Shown here: positions 16,480 through 26,185 of the stretch, in pieces
Layout: every line of letters starts with the position of its first letter
Numbering within the stretch: the first letter of the stretch is position 1
Assembly (NCBI GenBank): GCA_963760985.1
Contig: CAVXFM010000022.1
Span: 1-64,000 of the forward strand
Direction: 5' to 3'
Origin: JACRDG01 sp963760985
Lineage (GTDB): Bacteria; Desulfobacterota; Desulfomonilia; Desulfomonilales; Desulfomonilaceae
Length of the DNA: 64,000 nt
Made by a program: the position numbers and the translations under genes
Notes under the pieces: generated by a model
What the model was told of the DNA's origin: nothing
Databases searched by the model: none
What the model saw: the letters and a program-made list of their open reading frames with translations, nothing else

Positions 16480-17277
16480 ATGGAACCGCAGAGTATCGCC
16501 ATCGTCGGGGGCCTTGGCCGCATGGGCGCGCTGATGAGCGCCTCGTTTCGTGAAGCGGGGTACCACGTGACGATCGCGGATTCCCAAATGGGTCCGATCT
16601 CGTGGGAAGGGGTCGGGAAGCATCAGGTGATCCTATTGGCGGTTCCCATATCTGCGGTTGATCGTGTGGTCCGAGCCCTGGGACCGTTCACCCGAAAAGA
16701 CGGGGTTGTGGTGGACATCGCGTCTCTCAAGGAAGCGCCACTTCGCTCCATGCTCGCACATTGCCAGGGAGAGGTGATTGGAAGCCATCCACTCTTTGGA
16801 CCCGCTGTGTCGTCTTTGGAAGGCCAGCTCGTGTTTATCTGTCCTGCAAAGTCCAGCCGCTGGGTCCAGTGGTTTCGCGCCTTTTTGGAGGATCGCGGGG
16901 CTCGAGTCGTGGACATAGACGCGGCCAAGCATGACAGGCTGATGGGATCTGTGCAGGTGTTGCGCCACATGCTGGTGTTTTGCTTCGGCAGAACCCTTAT
17001 GCGGTTGGACTATGACATCTCGTCTGACCTCCCTCTTTCAGGGCCCTGGTTTTCGCGGCTCGTGGAAATGCTCAGGAATCAAGTGACAGAGAATCCGGAT
17101 CTGTACGCGGAACTGGCCTTTCCCAATCCGGTCATGGATGATGTGGTCGCGCTCTTCGCGGAAGAGGTGGAATCGATCTGCGCGGCATACCGATCAAGAG
17201 ACCGCACGGGACTCGTGGGCCAAATCAATGAACTCGCTGCGTACGTGAAGCCCGATGGCCACTCGCTCGACGAATGA
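16480..17277 (+). CDS. tyrA: Prephenate dehydrogenase
   Basis: Oxidatively decarboxylates prephenate to 4-hydroxyphenylpyruvate. The 265-residue protein has an N-terminal NAD(P) fold (AIVGGLGRMGALM), VVDIASLKEAP, then GSHPLFGP with the catalytic His, and a helical dimerisation C-terminus. There is no ACT or mutase domain, so it is a minimal cyclohexadienyl/prephenate dehydrogenase; arogenate use cannot be excluded. It follows pheA by nine bases and is the last gene of the Tyr-attenuated unit. Confidence 0.93.
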   Translation: MEPQSIAIVGGLGRMGALMSASFREAGYHVTIADSQMGPISWEGVGKHQVILLAVPISAVDRVVRALGPFTRKDGVVVDIASLKEAPLRSMLAHCQGEVIGSHPLFGPAVSSLEGQLVFICPAKSSRWVQWFRAFLEDRGARVVDIDAAKHDRLMGSVQVLRHMLVFCFGRTLMRLDYDISSDLPLSGPWFSRLVEMLRNQVTENPDLYAELAFPNPVMDDVVALFAEEVESICAAYRSRDRTGLVGQINELAAYVKPDGHSLDE

Positions 17278-17635
17278 ATTTGCCTGTCAGCTCCTGTCGA
17301 ATTTCCCCCATGAGAATCGAATTCGGCTCGTTCATGCAGAACTCTTTTTTCCTTACAATTCTCTTTGCCCAGTTCCTGGGTAAAGTGGCACAATGAGCGG
17401 GAGCGGTTTCCTCTTTCGGCCCAACCGTCGTTTGCGGTGGTTCAACCGCGACAGCAAGGGCAGTCTTTCCCTGGACAGATGAGCGACCAGCCGCTCTAAG
17501 GTTCTTGCCAGACATTTCTGGGCACTTCCGTGTTGCAAGGGTCTTACCTGGGGAATCGTGGGAATGCCTCTATGCCGCGTGCCCCACAATTCTTCGTCGC
17601 TCTCCTGATCGAAGCGTTCCGGATACGTGTGAACT
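17278..17635. other. Intergenic region, no feature recognised
   Basis: About 360 bases between tyrA and the membrane histidine kinase. I see no coding frame with a ribosome site, no clear T-tailed hairpin for tyrA and no convincing promoter. Confidence 0.4.
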
Positions 17636-20371
17636 ATGTTCGATTCTCTCACCGTTATCGCAGTGACGTGCCTGTACATGGCCTCCCTTCTTGCCGTTGC
17701 ACGTTGGACGGATCGCCGAGTGGATCGAGGCGAGAAGATGCCCCACAACGCGCTCGTGTACGCGCTGGCCCCGGCAGTCTATTGCACGGCCTGGACGTAC
17801 TATGGCAGCGTGGGAGCTGCGGCAAATTCCGGATTGCTTTTCCTTACGATCTATCTCGGACCTACACTTGCTCTCACGTTGTGGTGGACGGTCTTGCGCA
17901 AGCTCGTGCGAATCAAGTCCGTCCATCGGAGCACCAGCGTCGCTGACCTGATTTCAGCCCGATACGAACGTGCTCAGGGCGTTGCTGCGCTGGCCACGCT
18001 CGTGGCATTTGTCGGGGTGACTCCCTATGTTGCCCTTCAGTTCAGAGCAATCGAGTCGACCTTCGCGATGATTGTCGCACCGAGCCCGCACCCGTCCGCG
18101 TGGATTGAGCAGGCCAGGGGAGGGGTCTTTGCGGTGTTGCTCGTGATCTTCACCATTGCTCTTGGGGTAAGACGGCTGGATCCTACTGAGCGTCATCCGG
18201 GGATGATGATGGCCCTGGCAGTGGAATGCATGGTGAAGTTGTTCGGCTTCCTGGCGGTTGGTGTGTTCGTCACCTATTTCATGTTCGATGGCTTCGGAGA
18301 CATTCTTACCCGAATCGCGGTCCACTTGCCGGGAAAAGGCCAGGCCTGGCATTTCTCTTATGATGTCTCGCCTGTCAGGTGGATGTCTTACCTCCTGTTG
18401 AGCATGGGCGCGATCGTGTTCCTTCCTCGCCAGTTCCACGTCGAGGTGGTGGAGAACCTGGATGAGCGGCACATAAAGACTGCTATGTGGGTCTTTCCCC
18501 TGTACCTCTTCCTTATCAACATTTTTACTTTTCCCGTGGCCATGGGCGGATTATTGAGCGGACTTCCCGCACGGGCAGCGGACACGTTTGTGCTGGGCCT
18601 ACCGATGCGGCAAGGTAGAGAACTGCTCTCTCTGTTGGTCTTCATTGGCGGATTCTCCGCAGCCACGGGAATGATCATGGTCTGCTCCATTGCCATGTCC
18701 ACCATGATTAACAACCACATTGTGTTGCCATGTGTGGGTCGCGTGGGGTGGTTGGGTTTCTTGCGCCGTCGTTTGCTGTGGTGTCGGTGGGCCGCGGTCG
18801 CTGTATTCGTGGGCATGGGGTATTGGTGTCAGCGATTGGTTGCGCACGAGTACATGCTCGTGAATATGGGTATCATTTCCTTTGCCGCGGTGCTCCAGTT
18901 CGCTCCCCCGGTCTTGGGAGGCCTGTTCTGGCGTCGAGGGAACAAGCTTGGAGCGACTCTTGGCCTTGGGGCCGGGGCATCGGTCTGGTTTTACACGATG
19001 CTGATTCCCGCTGCGAGCAAGAGCGGCTGGTTACCCGCGGGGCTGCTCCATGACGGTCCCTGGGGCCTGGGGTTTCTCAAGCCGGAAGCGCTTTTCGGAA
19101 CCACGGGCCTGGATCCTGTGTCCCACGCGGTGTTCTGGTCGATGTTGTGTAACATTGGCCTGTATGTGGTGGGGTCTCTGTCCGCAAAGCAGACCGAGGA
19201 GGAACAAGCCCGCGTGGAAGAGTTCGTGGGAATTCTGGATCCCATCCCTCAACGAAGAGCCGTGGTCCGACGTGATGCCCGCATAGAAGTCACCAAGAAG
19301 CGGCAGTCGCTGATTTTCCTGCTCGAGGGTTATTTCGACCGTGCCAGAGCGCACGCGATTACCAAACAGTGCATTGCGGCAACGGGACTCGCAGAACGGA
19401 GCCATATTTCGATCGTGGAACTGGCCGAGTTGCGCAGTCAAGTGGAGAAGCACCTCGCGGGATCCATCGGCACGGCAGAAGCGCACAGGGCCATGAAGGA
19501 ATGGTTGGTCTTCACGCCTTCGGAGGCTAGGGAACTGTCGGTATGTTACGCGGAAATCCTCGCGGACCTTGCGGTAACCCCCGAGGAACTTCGACGGCGG
19601 GTTGATTACTTCAAGGAGCGAGAGACACTGTTGACCCAGTATGCCAATGAACTGGAAGATAAGGTCAGAGAGCGGACGAGCGAGCTGGAGGCAGCAAATC
19701 AAGAGCTCAAGGATTTCGCGTACGTAGTCTCACATGATCTCAAGGCTCCCCTCAGGGCTATTAGCCAATTGGGGGAATGGATAGCCCAGGATTGTGCCAC
19801 CGCGTTCGATGACCAAGGCAAAGAACACATGTGTCTGCTCCTCGGGAGAGCTGAACGAATGCATAATCTTATAGAGGGGATACTCAATTACTCACGGATC
19901 GGCCGTGTCAAAGAAAAAGAACAACCCGTAGATCTGAACGAGCTGGTTCGTGATGTCGTCGATCTCCTCGGCACAGGTAGCCACATGAGGATAACCGTGG
20001 AGAATCACCTCCCTGTCATACGCTGCGAACGAACACGACTCCAGCAAATATTCCAAAATCTGATGGATAATGCGATAAAATTCATGGACAAGCCTGAAGG
20101 CGAGATCAACATCAGTTGTGTGGATGATGCTTCGCACTGGCGATTTTGCATCACTGACAACGGACCGGGAATCAGTCAGCGGTACCACGAGAAGATCTTT
20201 CAGATGTTTCAAACTCTTATGCCACGTGATCACACGGAGAGCACCGGAATTGGGCTTGCTCTCGTGAGGAAGATTGTTGACATGAACGGAGGCCAAGTAT
20301 GGGTCGAATCTGAAGAGGGCAGGGGAAGCAAATTCTTCTTCACCCTGGGCAAGAACGAGGGAAACAGATGA
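17636..20371 (+). CDS. SSF-type membrane sensor histidine kinase
   Basis: A 911-residue protein fusing a sodium/solute symporter-like sensor to a kinase. Residues 1 to about 520 hold some 12-13 hydrophobic segments starting FDSLTVIAVTCLYMASLL, resembling CbrA/PutP-type sensors. A linker (about 520-660, with FLLEGYFDRARAHAI) leads to a coiled coil (ELEDKVRERTSELEAANQEL), the phosphoacceptor His700 in FAYVVSHDLKAP, and a HATPase with NAIKF, DNGPGI and GIGLALVRKI. No receiver is fused. Its stop overlaps the next response-regulator gene, its probable phosphate acceptor. The ligand is unknown; transported amino acids or organic acids are possible by analogy. Confidence 0.9.
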   Translation: MFDSLTVIAVTCLYMASLLAVARWTDRRVDRGEKMPHNALVYALAPAVYCTAWTYYGSVGAAANSGLLFLTIYLGPTLALTLWWTVLRKLVRIKSVHRSTSVADLISARYERAQGVAALATLVAFVGVTPYVALQFRAIESTFAMIVAPSPHPSAWIEQARGGVFAVLLVIFTIALGVRRLDPTERHPGMMMALAVECMVKLFGFLAVGVFVTYFMFDGFGDILTRIAVHLPGKGQAWHFSYDVSPVRWMSYLLLSMGAIVFLPRQFHVEVVENLDERHIKTAMWVFPLYLFLINIFTFPVAMGGLLSGLPARAADTFVLGLPMRQGRELLSLLVFIGGFSAATGMIMVCSIAMSTMINNHIVLPCVGRVGWLGFLRRRLLWCRWAAVAVFVGMGYWCQRLVAHEYMLVNMGIISFAAVLQFAPPVLGGLFWRRGNKLGATLGLGAGASVWFYTMLIPAASKSGWLPAGLLHDGPWGLGFLKPEALFGTTGLDPVSHAVFWSMLCNIGLYVVGSLSAKQTEEEQARVEEFVGILDPIPQRRAVVRRDARIEVTKKRQSLIFLLEGYFDRARAHAITKQCIAATGLAERSHISIVELAELRSQVEKHLAGSIGTAEAHRAMKEWLVFTPSEARELSVCYAEILADLAVTPEELRRRVDYFKERETLLTQYANELEDKVRERTSELEAANQELKDFAYVVSHDLKAPLRAISQLGEWIAQDCATAFDDQGKEHMCLLLGRAERMHNLIEGILNYSRIGRVKEKEQPVDLNELVRDVVDLLGTGSHMRITVENHLPVIRCERTRLQQIFQNLMDNAIKFMDKPEGEINISCVDDASHWRFCITDNGPGISQRYHEKIFQMFQTLMPRDHTESTGIGLALVRKIVDMNGGQVWVESEEGRGSKFFFTLGKNEGNR

Positions 20372-20769
20372 AGAACGGGAGACCCATTCTGCTCGTAGAG
20401 GACGACCGGGTGGATGTCATGACGGTCAAGCGCGCTCTGAGGGATCTGAAAATCCGCAACAAGTTGTCCATCGTCCCCAACGGGGAAGAAGCGCTCGCAT
20501 TCTTGAGAGGCGGAGACAACGCGAAGCCCTGCATAATCCTCCTCGACCTCAACATGCCTAGAATGGGAGGCATAGAGTTCCTCAGAATCGCCAAGGGGGA
20601 TGACGGTCTGAAGGGTATCCCTGTGGTCGTGCTAACCACCTCCCAGGAAGACCGAGACAAAGTAGACAGTTTTGATCTCGGTGTTGCCGGCTATCTGGTG
20701 AAGCCGCCCGATTACAAGCAATTCGTCGAGGTCGTCAGAACCCTGCACCTGTACCTGGACCATCAGTGA
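20368..20769 (+). CDS. Single-domain response regulator
   Basis: A stand-alone receiver of 133 residues with the acidic pocket (LLVEDDRVD), phosphoacceptor Asp in ILLDLNMPRMGG, Thr in VLTTS and Lys in YLVKPP. There is no output domain, as in Rcp1-like proteins that work with phytochrome-type kinases; the kinase upstream has the same FAYVVSHDLKAPLR type of phosphoacceptor domain. It overlaps the kinase stop by four bases, so the two are probably partners. It may pass phosphate on to the hybrid protein that follows. Confidence 0.93.
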   Translation: MKNGRPILLVEDDRVDVMTVKRALRDLKIRNKLSIVPNGEEALAFLRGGDNAKPCIILLDLNMPRMGGIEFLRIAKGDDGLKGIPVVVLTTSQEDRDKVDSFDLGVAGYLVKPPDYKQFVEVVRTLHLYLDHQ

Positions 20770-20791
20770 AATACCCGATGAGGTATGACCA

Positions 20792-23343
20792 GTGGAAAAC
20801 AGGGGAATTAGAATCCTATTGATCGAAGACGATTTGGTCGACCGCATGGCCTTTGAGCGGTTCGTGGATCGCTCTGGCCTGCCTTATTTGTACGCGTGTG
20901 CGGATTCAGTGAGCGCAGCGCGGGCGTTTCTCACCACAAAGGATTTCGACGTGGTGGTGATGGATTACTTGCTTGGTGACGGCACGGCCTTTGATCTGTT
21001 TGGTCTGGTTCCTTCTGATGTGCCGATCGTCATTGTCACCGGGGGCTCGGATGCAGAAATAGCCGTCCAGGCCATGAAAGCAGGAGCGGCAGACTACTTG
21101 CTGAAAGACCGCGAAGGACACTATCTCAAGACACTGCCTATCACGGTGGATAATGCCATCAAGGCAAAAAGGGCGGAAAAAGAGCTGCGGCAAGCTCATG
21201 AGGAGCTGGAAAAGCGCGTCGAGGAACGAACCGCTGAGCTGGTACAGATTAACGACCAACTCCTCAGAGAAGTAAAAGAACGTAGGCGCGCGGAAGCGAG
21301 CCTCGCCGCGGAACTCACCAAGTTCCGTGCTCTGTACGATCTCGCGGTGGCTATTACCGGCGAACGCAGCCTGGATGAGAATCTCTCTTTGGTCGTGGGC
21401 CAGAGCAAAGAATTGCTCAAGGCCGACGCTGCGTATATCGTTCTGCACGACGAAGCGGCAGGCGCGGTGTACGTGGACACGTGCGTAGAGGTAAAGACCG
21501 ACGCGTTCAAGAACGTGAGAATCCCACTGGGGGAAGGGCTAGGCGGAAAGGTCGCCAAGACTGGCAAGGGCGTGATTGTCCAAGACTACTTCGCAGAAGT
21601 CGGCCCATGTGTGCACGACGTCACGATGAAGGAAGGATTTATCTCGGGAATCGCCGTGCCCATCCAGGTAGGGCAAACTAGCCTTGGCGTCCTGTTCGTG
21701 GCGAACCGGACCAGGACTTCCTTCTCTCAGTCACACCTGGACACCCTCTCCCTGCTGGGGAATTTGGCCGCGGTCGAAATTACTCGGGCCCGGGCTGAAC
21801 GCTCACTGCGCGAGAGCGAAGAAACGGTACCGGTCTCTGGTTGAAAACATCGACATTGGGGTCACGCTTGTCGACGCGACCCACACGATCATCATGACCA
21901 ACACCGCAAGGGCAAAGATGCTCAACCGTCCCATCAGCGAACTCGTAGGAAGAAAATGCTTCAATGAAATCCAGAAACTTGACGAGCGCTGTGCATACTG
22001 TCCAGGGATTCAAGCCATGGAAACAGGTGAACCCCATGAGGTAGAGATACAGGAAACCAAAGCAGATGACACACCTTTTTACATGAGAATCCGGTGTCTT
22101 CCCACTCTTGGTCCAGACGGAGCGGTAACGGGCTTCATCGAGCTGGTGGAAGACGTCACCAACCGCAAACGCCTTGAAGAACAACTCCGGCACTCCGCGA
22201 AAATGGAGGCCATAGGTCTGCTCGCCGGTGGAGTGGCGCACGACTTCAACAATCTGTTGACTGCCATGATCGGGTATACGGACATGCTTTTGGAGCAGAT
22301 GCCCCCCCATGAATCGGTACTACACAAAAGTGAAGCATATTAGCTACACGGCCCAGCGAGCCGCGAGTTTGACCCGTCAATTGTTGGCCTTCAGCCGCAA
22401 GCAGGTACTGGACATGAAGGCGCTCGATCTGAATGCGTGCATCTTCAACATTGAGAAGTTGTTGCGCCGTCTTATCGGAGCTGACATCGAATTGGTGACC
22501 GTGCTGGACCCGACGCTCGGAACCGTGAAGGCCGACGCGAGCCAGATCGAACAGATTCTCATGAACCTGGCGGTCAACGCCCGAGATGCCATGCCCTTGG
22601 GCGGGAAACTGACGATTGAGAGTAGGAATGTTATCCTGGATGCAGAATATGCGCGAACTCACGCAGAGACCAAACCAGGCGAATATGTAATGTTCTCTGT
22701 CACCGACACCGGCGTCGGCATGGACGAACAGACATGCGCGCGCATATTCGATCCCTTCTTTACCACCAAGGAAAAGGGACGAGGCACGGGGCTGGGGCTC
22801 TCCACCGTGTACGGCATCATAAGGCAACACCAAGGAAACGTGTCAGTTTGCAGCGAGCCAGGCCGTGGAGCAAGCTTCAAGATCTACCTTCCGCGCTTTG
22901 AGGGCGCGGGGGAAGACATTCTCGTGCAAAATACGGTCGAAGCACCGCAGCATGGTTCCGAGACCGTCCTGCTGGTCGAAGACGACGAAGTGGTGCTGAA
23001 TCTGACGCACGAGTTGCTCGAAAAGCTTGGATATCGCGTTCTGGGTGCATTGGACTCGGAGCAAGCCATGAGGATGAGCGAAGCACACGATGGGCCGATT
23101 CACTTGCTCCTGACGGACGTAGTCCTGCCGAAAATGGATGGCGCCACACTGTTCAACCATCTCTCCCAAACCCGAACGGGCCTGAGAGTGCTTTATGTGT
23201 CCGGTTATGCGGAGAGCGCCATTCTGCAGGAAGCTTTGGCGGACCCGGCCAATCAGTTCCTGCAGAAACCGTTCACCATGGCGAGCCTTGCAAAGAAGGT
23301 GCGTGAAGTGCTGGATCGTTCCGCGAGACCGATTCGAAAGTGA
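20792..23343 (+). CDS. Hybrid sensor kinase REC-GAF-PAS-HK-REC (two +1 frameshifts)
   Basis: Reads as one cytoplasmic protein of about 849 residues once two extra bases are removed, one A in 21822-21824 and one in C7 (22302-22308) or A4 (22326-22329). Order: receiver (VVVMDYLLGDG), coiled coil (ELEKRVEERTAEL), GAF domain, PAS domain with a Cys group (CFNEIQ...RCAYCPG), kinase with His in GGVAHDFNNLL, HATPase (NARDAM, GTGLGLSTVYGI) and C-terminal receiver (LLLTDVVLPKMDG). GTG 20792 has GAGGT upstream. No transmembrane segment is seen. It probably takes signals from the preceding kinase and receiver pair. The Cys residues of the PAS could be redox-active, but that is speculation. Confidence 0.88.
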
Positions 23344-23406
23344 GGACCACAGGCAAACCTGTGTGAGTAACTTTGCATCGGGCAAAAGGCCTGGAAAGGG
23401 GCACGT

Positions 23407-24325
23407 GTGGCGACCATTGTGAGCATGGTGAATTTCAAGGGAGGCGTTGGAAAAACGACGCTCTCGGTGAATGTCGCCGCGTGTCTGGCACAGGAATTCG
23501 CACAGAAGGGTACTGCTGGTCGATCTTGACGCTCAGGCAAACGCGAGCGTCTGGCTGCTTGGACCTGAAAAATGGCGCAGCGTGTCAGGACCGGACAGGC
23601 TCAACCGCACATCTTACGGCCTCTTTAGCGGCAAGCTCTCGTCGGACGCAATCACAGCTCCCTACGATAGCGCAGGGAAAAAGGGATTGTCTCTTCCCGG
23701 CCTTCATCTGATACCAGCCAGCTACCACATGATTGTCCTGGAAAATCATATCGTGGAGAAGTACCATCGCCAACGCAACGACCAAAGATACGTGCTCCAC
23801 AGTGAATACGGTTATCTCAACGATACGATGAGTCAATTTATCGATCAGTATGATTACGTCATTTATGACTGTCCTCCCAATATCTACTACGTCACACGGA
23901 ACGCGATCCGGTCATGCCACTTCATCCTCATGCCCTGCATCCCTGACACCCTTTCCACATTCGGGCTCAAACTCCTGGTCTCAAGGGCAAACCACCTCGT
24001 GATGCAGCTCAAGAGGCACAATGAGCCAGAAGTCTTCGCCTCGTTGCTCGGAGTGGTGGTGAACAAGTTCAAGCAGGTCAATGAACTCAAGAGAGGACTG
24101 GATGAACTCATTGCCACGATTGACGACATGAGACTTACCAGGAAATACTCCATCGTCACTCCGGGAACGACAGTATTCAACTATGCGGTTCGGGATCTGA
24201 TTGTACATTCCGAGGCAGTACACGCGGGAAAGCCACTCTGTCTGTACAAGCCCCGCTCAGACGCGTATCAAGACGTGAAGGCGCTTACTGCTGCGATACA
24301 CACCGCGGTCCAGGAGTGGTCATGA
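23407..24325 (+). CDS. ParA/Soj-family ATPase (one +1 frameshift)
   Basis: A deviant Walker A ATPase: VSMVNFKGGVGKTTLSVNVAA at the N-terminus, then LLVDLDAQANASVWL and YVIYDCPPN. One extra G in GGG 23508-23510 breaks the frame between LAQEFAQK and VLLVDLDAQ; the corrected length is about 305 residues. GTG 23407 is preceded by AAAGGGG. It lies after a sensory gene cluster and not near an origin or parB, and its stop overlaps the next gene, an unknown protein. Orphan ParA proteins commonly position chemosensory or other protein clusters, a possible role here. Confidence 0.85.
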
Positions 24326-25017
24326 CAGAATTCGGGATTTTGTGTGACAAGGCCAAAAGCCTGTGTGGAATGCTCAAACCATCGCAGCGCAATGCTCTGC
24401 CGCCAGAGGTGATAGCCGAGGCCTGCCAGGCTATGGATCTTCTGAGGGCAACGCTCGTGCCGTATCTTCCGCCTTCTGTTCAGGAAAAGAGAGAAGCGAA
24501 GTCTCATCCGAAAGGCAGTCAGATCGCCCTGTTCACCACCGCTGACCGAGAGCGCAAGAAATACTTCAATCTCGCCTACTTTCAAAACAAGTTTCGTTCT
24601 CTGCCGCTTGAGCAAAGAAGGCTCCTCGTCTCGACCGCGCCAAAGACCATAGCGGGCTTTCGGGAAGCCCTGATTTTGTATTACTACCGAGCGGGAAAAT
24701 TTGCAGGCAGCGATCTGCTCACGAGGTTTCTGTCGGACCTGGAGCAGGAATACAATGCCCTGCCACAGGTGCAACACTACCTCCGGCTGAAATCGCTGTA
24801 CAGGGAGCTGCTGGTGGTCCGGAACCCGGCAGATGTGGCTTCCCGGCTGACTGACGAATTTCCGGAAGAAAAGGATCTCTTGGCGTTCGTCAAGGCCAAC
24901 AAACTCAAGGTACTCGCGCAGAAGAGAGGCAAGAATGCCCCGCGCACCAGCGCCCAGGAGCGCCTGGCCGAAGTCATTTTTAAGAAAGGTGCGCTCGTGA
25001 GGCTCGACATAGAATGA
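24322..25017 (+). CDS. Unknown protein coupled to the ParA ATPase
   Basis: A 231-residue soluble protein not recognised as any family. The N-terminal part (EFGILCDKAKSLCGML) and middle are mostly helical; the C-terminus is rich in Lys and Arg (KLKVLAQKRGKNAPRTS). There is no HTH of the ParB type that I can identify and no transmembrane segment. ATG 24322 overlaps the parA stop (ATGA) and has AGGAG upstream, so the pair is surely co-translated. A ParA activator, adaptor or cargo protein is a reasonable guess. Confidence 0.7.
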   Translation: MTEFGILCDKAKSLCGMLKPSQRNALPPEVIAEACQAMDLLRATLVPYLPPSVQEKREAKSHPKGSQIALFTTADRERKKYFNLAYFQNKFRSLPLEQRRLLVSTAPKTIAGFREALILYYYRAGKFAGSDLLTRFLSDLEQEYNALPQVQHYLRLKSLYRELLVVRNPADVASRLTDEFPEEKDLLAFVKANKLKVLAQKRGKNAPRTSAQERLAEVIFKKGALVRLDIE

Positions 25018-25110
25018 TGCCTGCCGCGTTGGCAAGAACCGCGAGGAGTTTCGCGCACGAGTCGTTGCTGCACGAGAAGTCTTTTGCAGAGAAAGCCCTC
25101 GCGATGCTGC

Positions 25111-25942
25111 TCACGGCATGGCGTATCGACGAAGTGTTTCTGCCACGATGTCCGCGACACGTGGTTCTGCGACGCTGTGCGTTCGCGATGACTTGCTCAA
25201 GAGAGATCGGCGCCATTGCATCGGGTAGGTTGACGTTGGTGATCGCAGCGAGGACGAGCGTCTGAAATCCCACCTGGGTTCCCACAATTACTTCAGGGAC
25301 CGTGCTCATGCCGACCGCGTCCGCTCCGAGCATCCGGAGCATGCGGGTTTCCGCTCGGGTTTCGAGTGAAGGGCCAGCAACCGAGGCGTACACGCCGTGC
25401 TTGACCGGAATCTTGAGATCCAGAGCAGCCTGGCTGGCGATCTCGATCAGGTGGCGGTCGTAAGGACTGCTCATGTCCGGGAAACGGTCGCCGAGGCGAT
25501 CGTCGGTTACCCCCCTCAGCGGATTGTCGCCCATGAGGTTGAGGTGATCGGTAACGATCATCACGTCGCCAGCGGTGAACAGGGGGTTGATGCCCCCTGC
25601 CGCACTGTTGACGATGAGGACTGCCGCGCCAAGTTCGCGTGCCACCCGGATGGGGAGAGTGACCTGTTGCAGGGTGTAGCCCTCGTAATAGTGGAGCCGG
25701 CCTTGCATCACCACCACGTTGACGTCGTTGAGCGTTCCGAACACCAGATCGCCCTTGTGTCCCTGTACCGAGTCGGAAGCAAAGGAAAAGATCTCCCGAT
25801 ACGAGATACGATCGCTCACATCCATCCGGTCGACCAGCCCCCCGAGGCCAGTGCCCAGAACGATCGCAGCGTCAGGCTTCAGACTTACTTCCTTGCGAAG
25901 GGTCTGCACCGCGTCCTGAACGATTTGGTAGAGGTCGTGCAT
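25111..25942 (-). CDS. Purine nucleoside phosphorylase (one +1 frameshift near the 3' end)
   Basis: Phosphorolysis of inosine/guanosine-type nucleosides in purine salvage. It is the trimeric PNP-I family: VLGTGLGGLV, GHKGDLVFG, MQGRLHYYEGY, VNSAAGGINPLF and MGDNPLRG, with AVGMSTVPEVI for purine recognition. An extra base within 25168-25174 shifts the last codons; correction gives EPRVADIVAETLRRYAMP and a stop at 25111, total about 276 residues, the usual size. ATG at 25942 has AGGA upstream. Its relation to the adjacent etf operon is unclear. Confidence 0.9.
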
Positions 25943-26125
25943 AATAATCCTGTACGACACAACCAGCCTTGATTGCAGCGAACCCCGACCGCGAACTTTC
26001 ATGGCTCCGGCGCCGTGTCGAGGCCTCGGGATCGAGATGGCTCGTTGCGACCGTCATATCATGGATGAGCTTGATCAGGGAGGAGGCTCCTTCGCAAGGG
26101 CCTCCTCTTGGAAGCTCACTCTCTT

Positions 26126-26146
26126 CGACCAAAGATCCTTTGGTCG
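26126..26146. repeat. Inverted repeat between pnp and etfA
   Basis: CGACCAAAG (26126-26134) and CTTTGGTCG (26138-26146) form a nine-base stem with a three-base ATC loop. No T-run follows on the minus strand, so it is a weak terminator candidate or an mRNA 3'-end stem for the etfBA transcript. Confidence 0.5.
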
Positions 26147-26185
26147 GGCTCAGGCCTGGAAAGCGGAAAGATGAAAGAACCCTCG

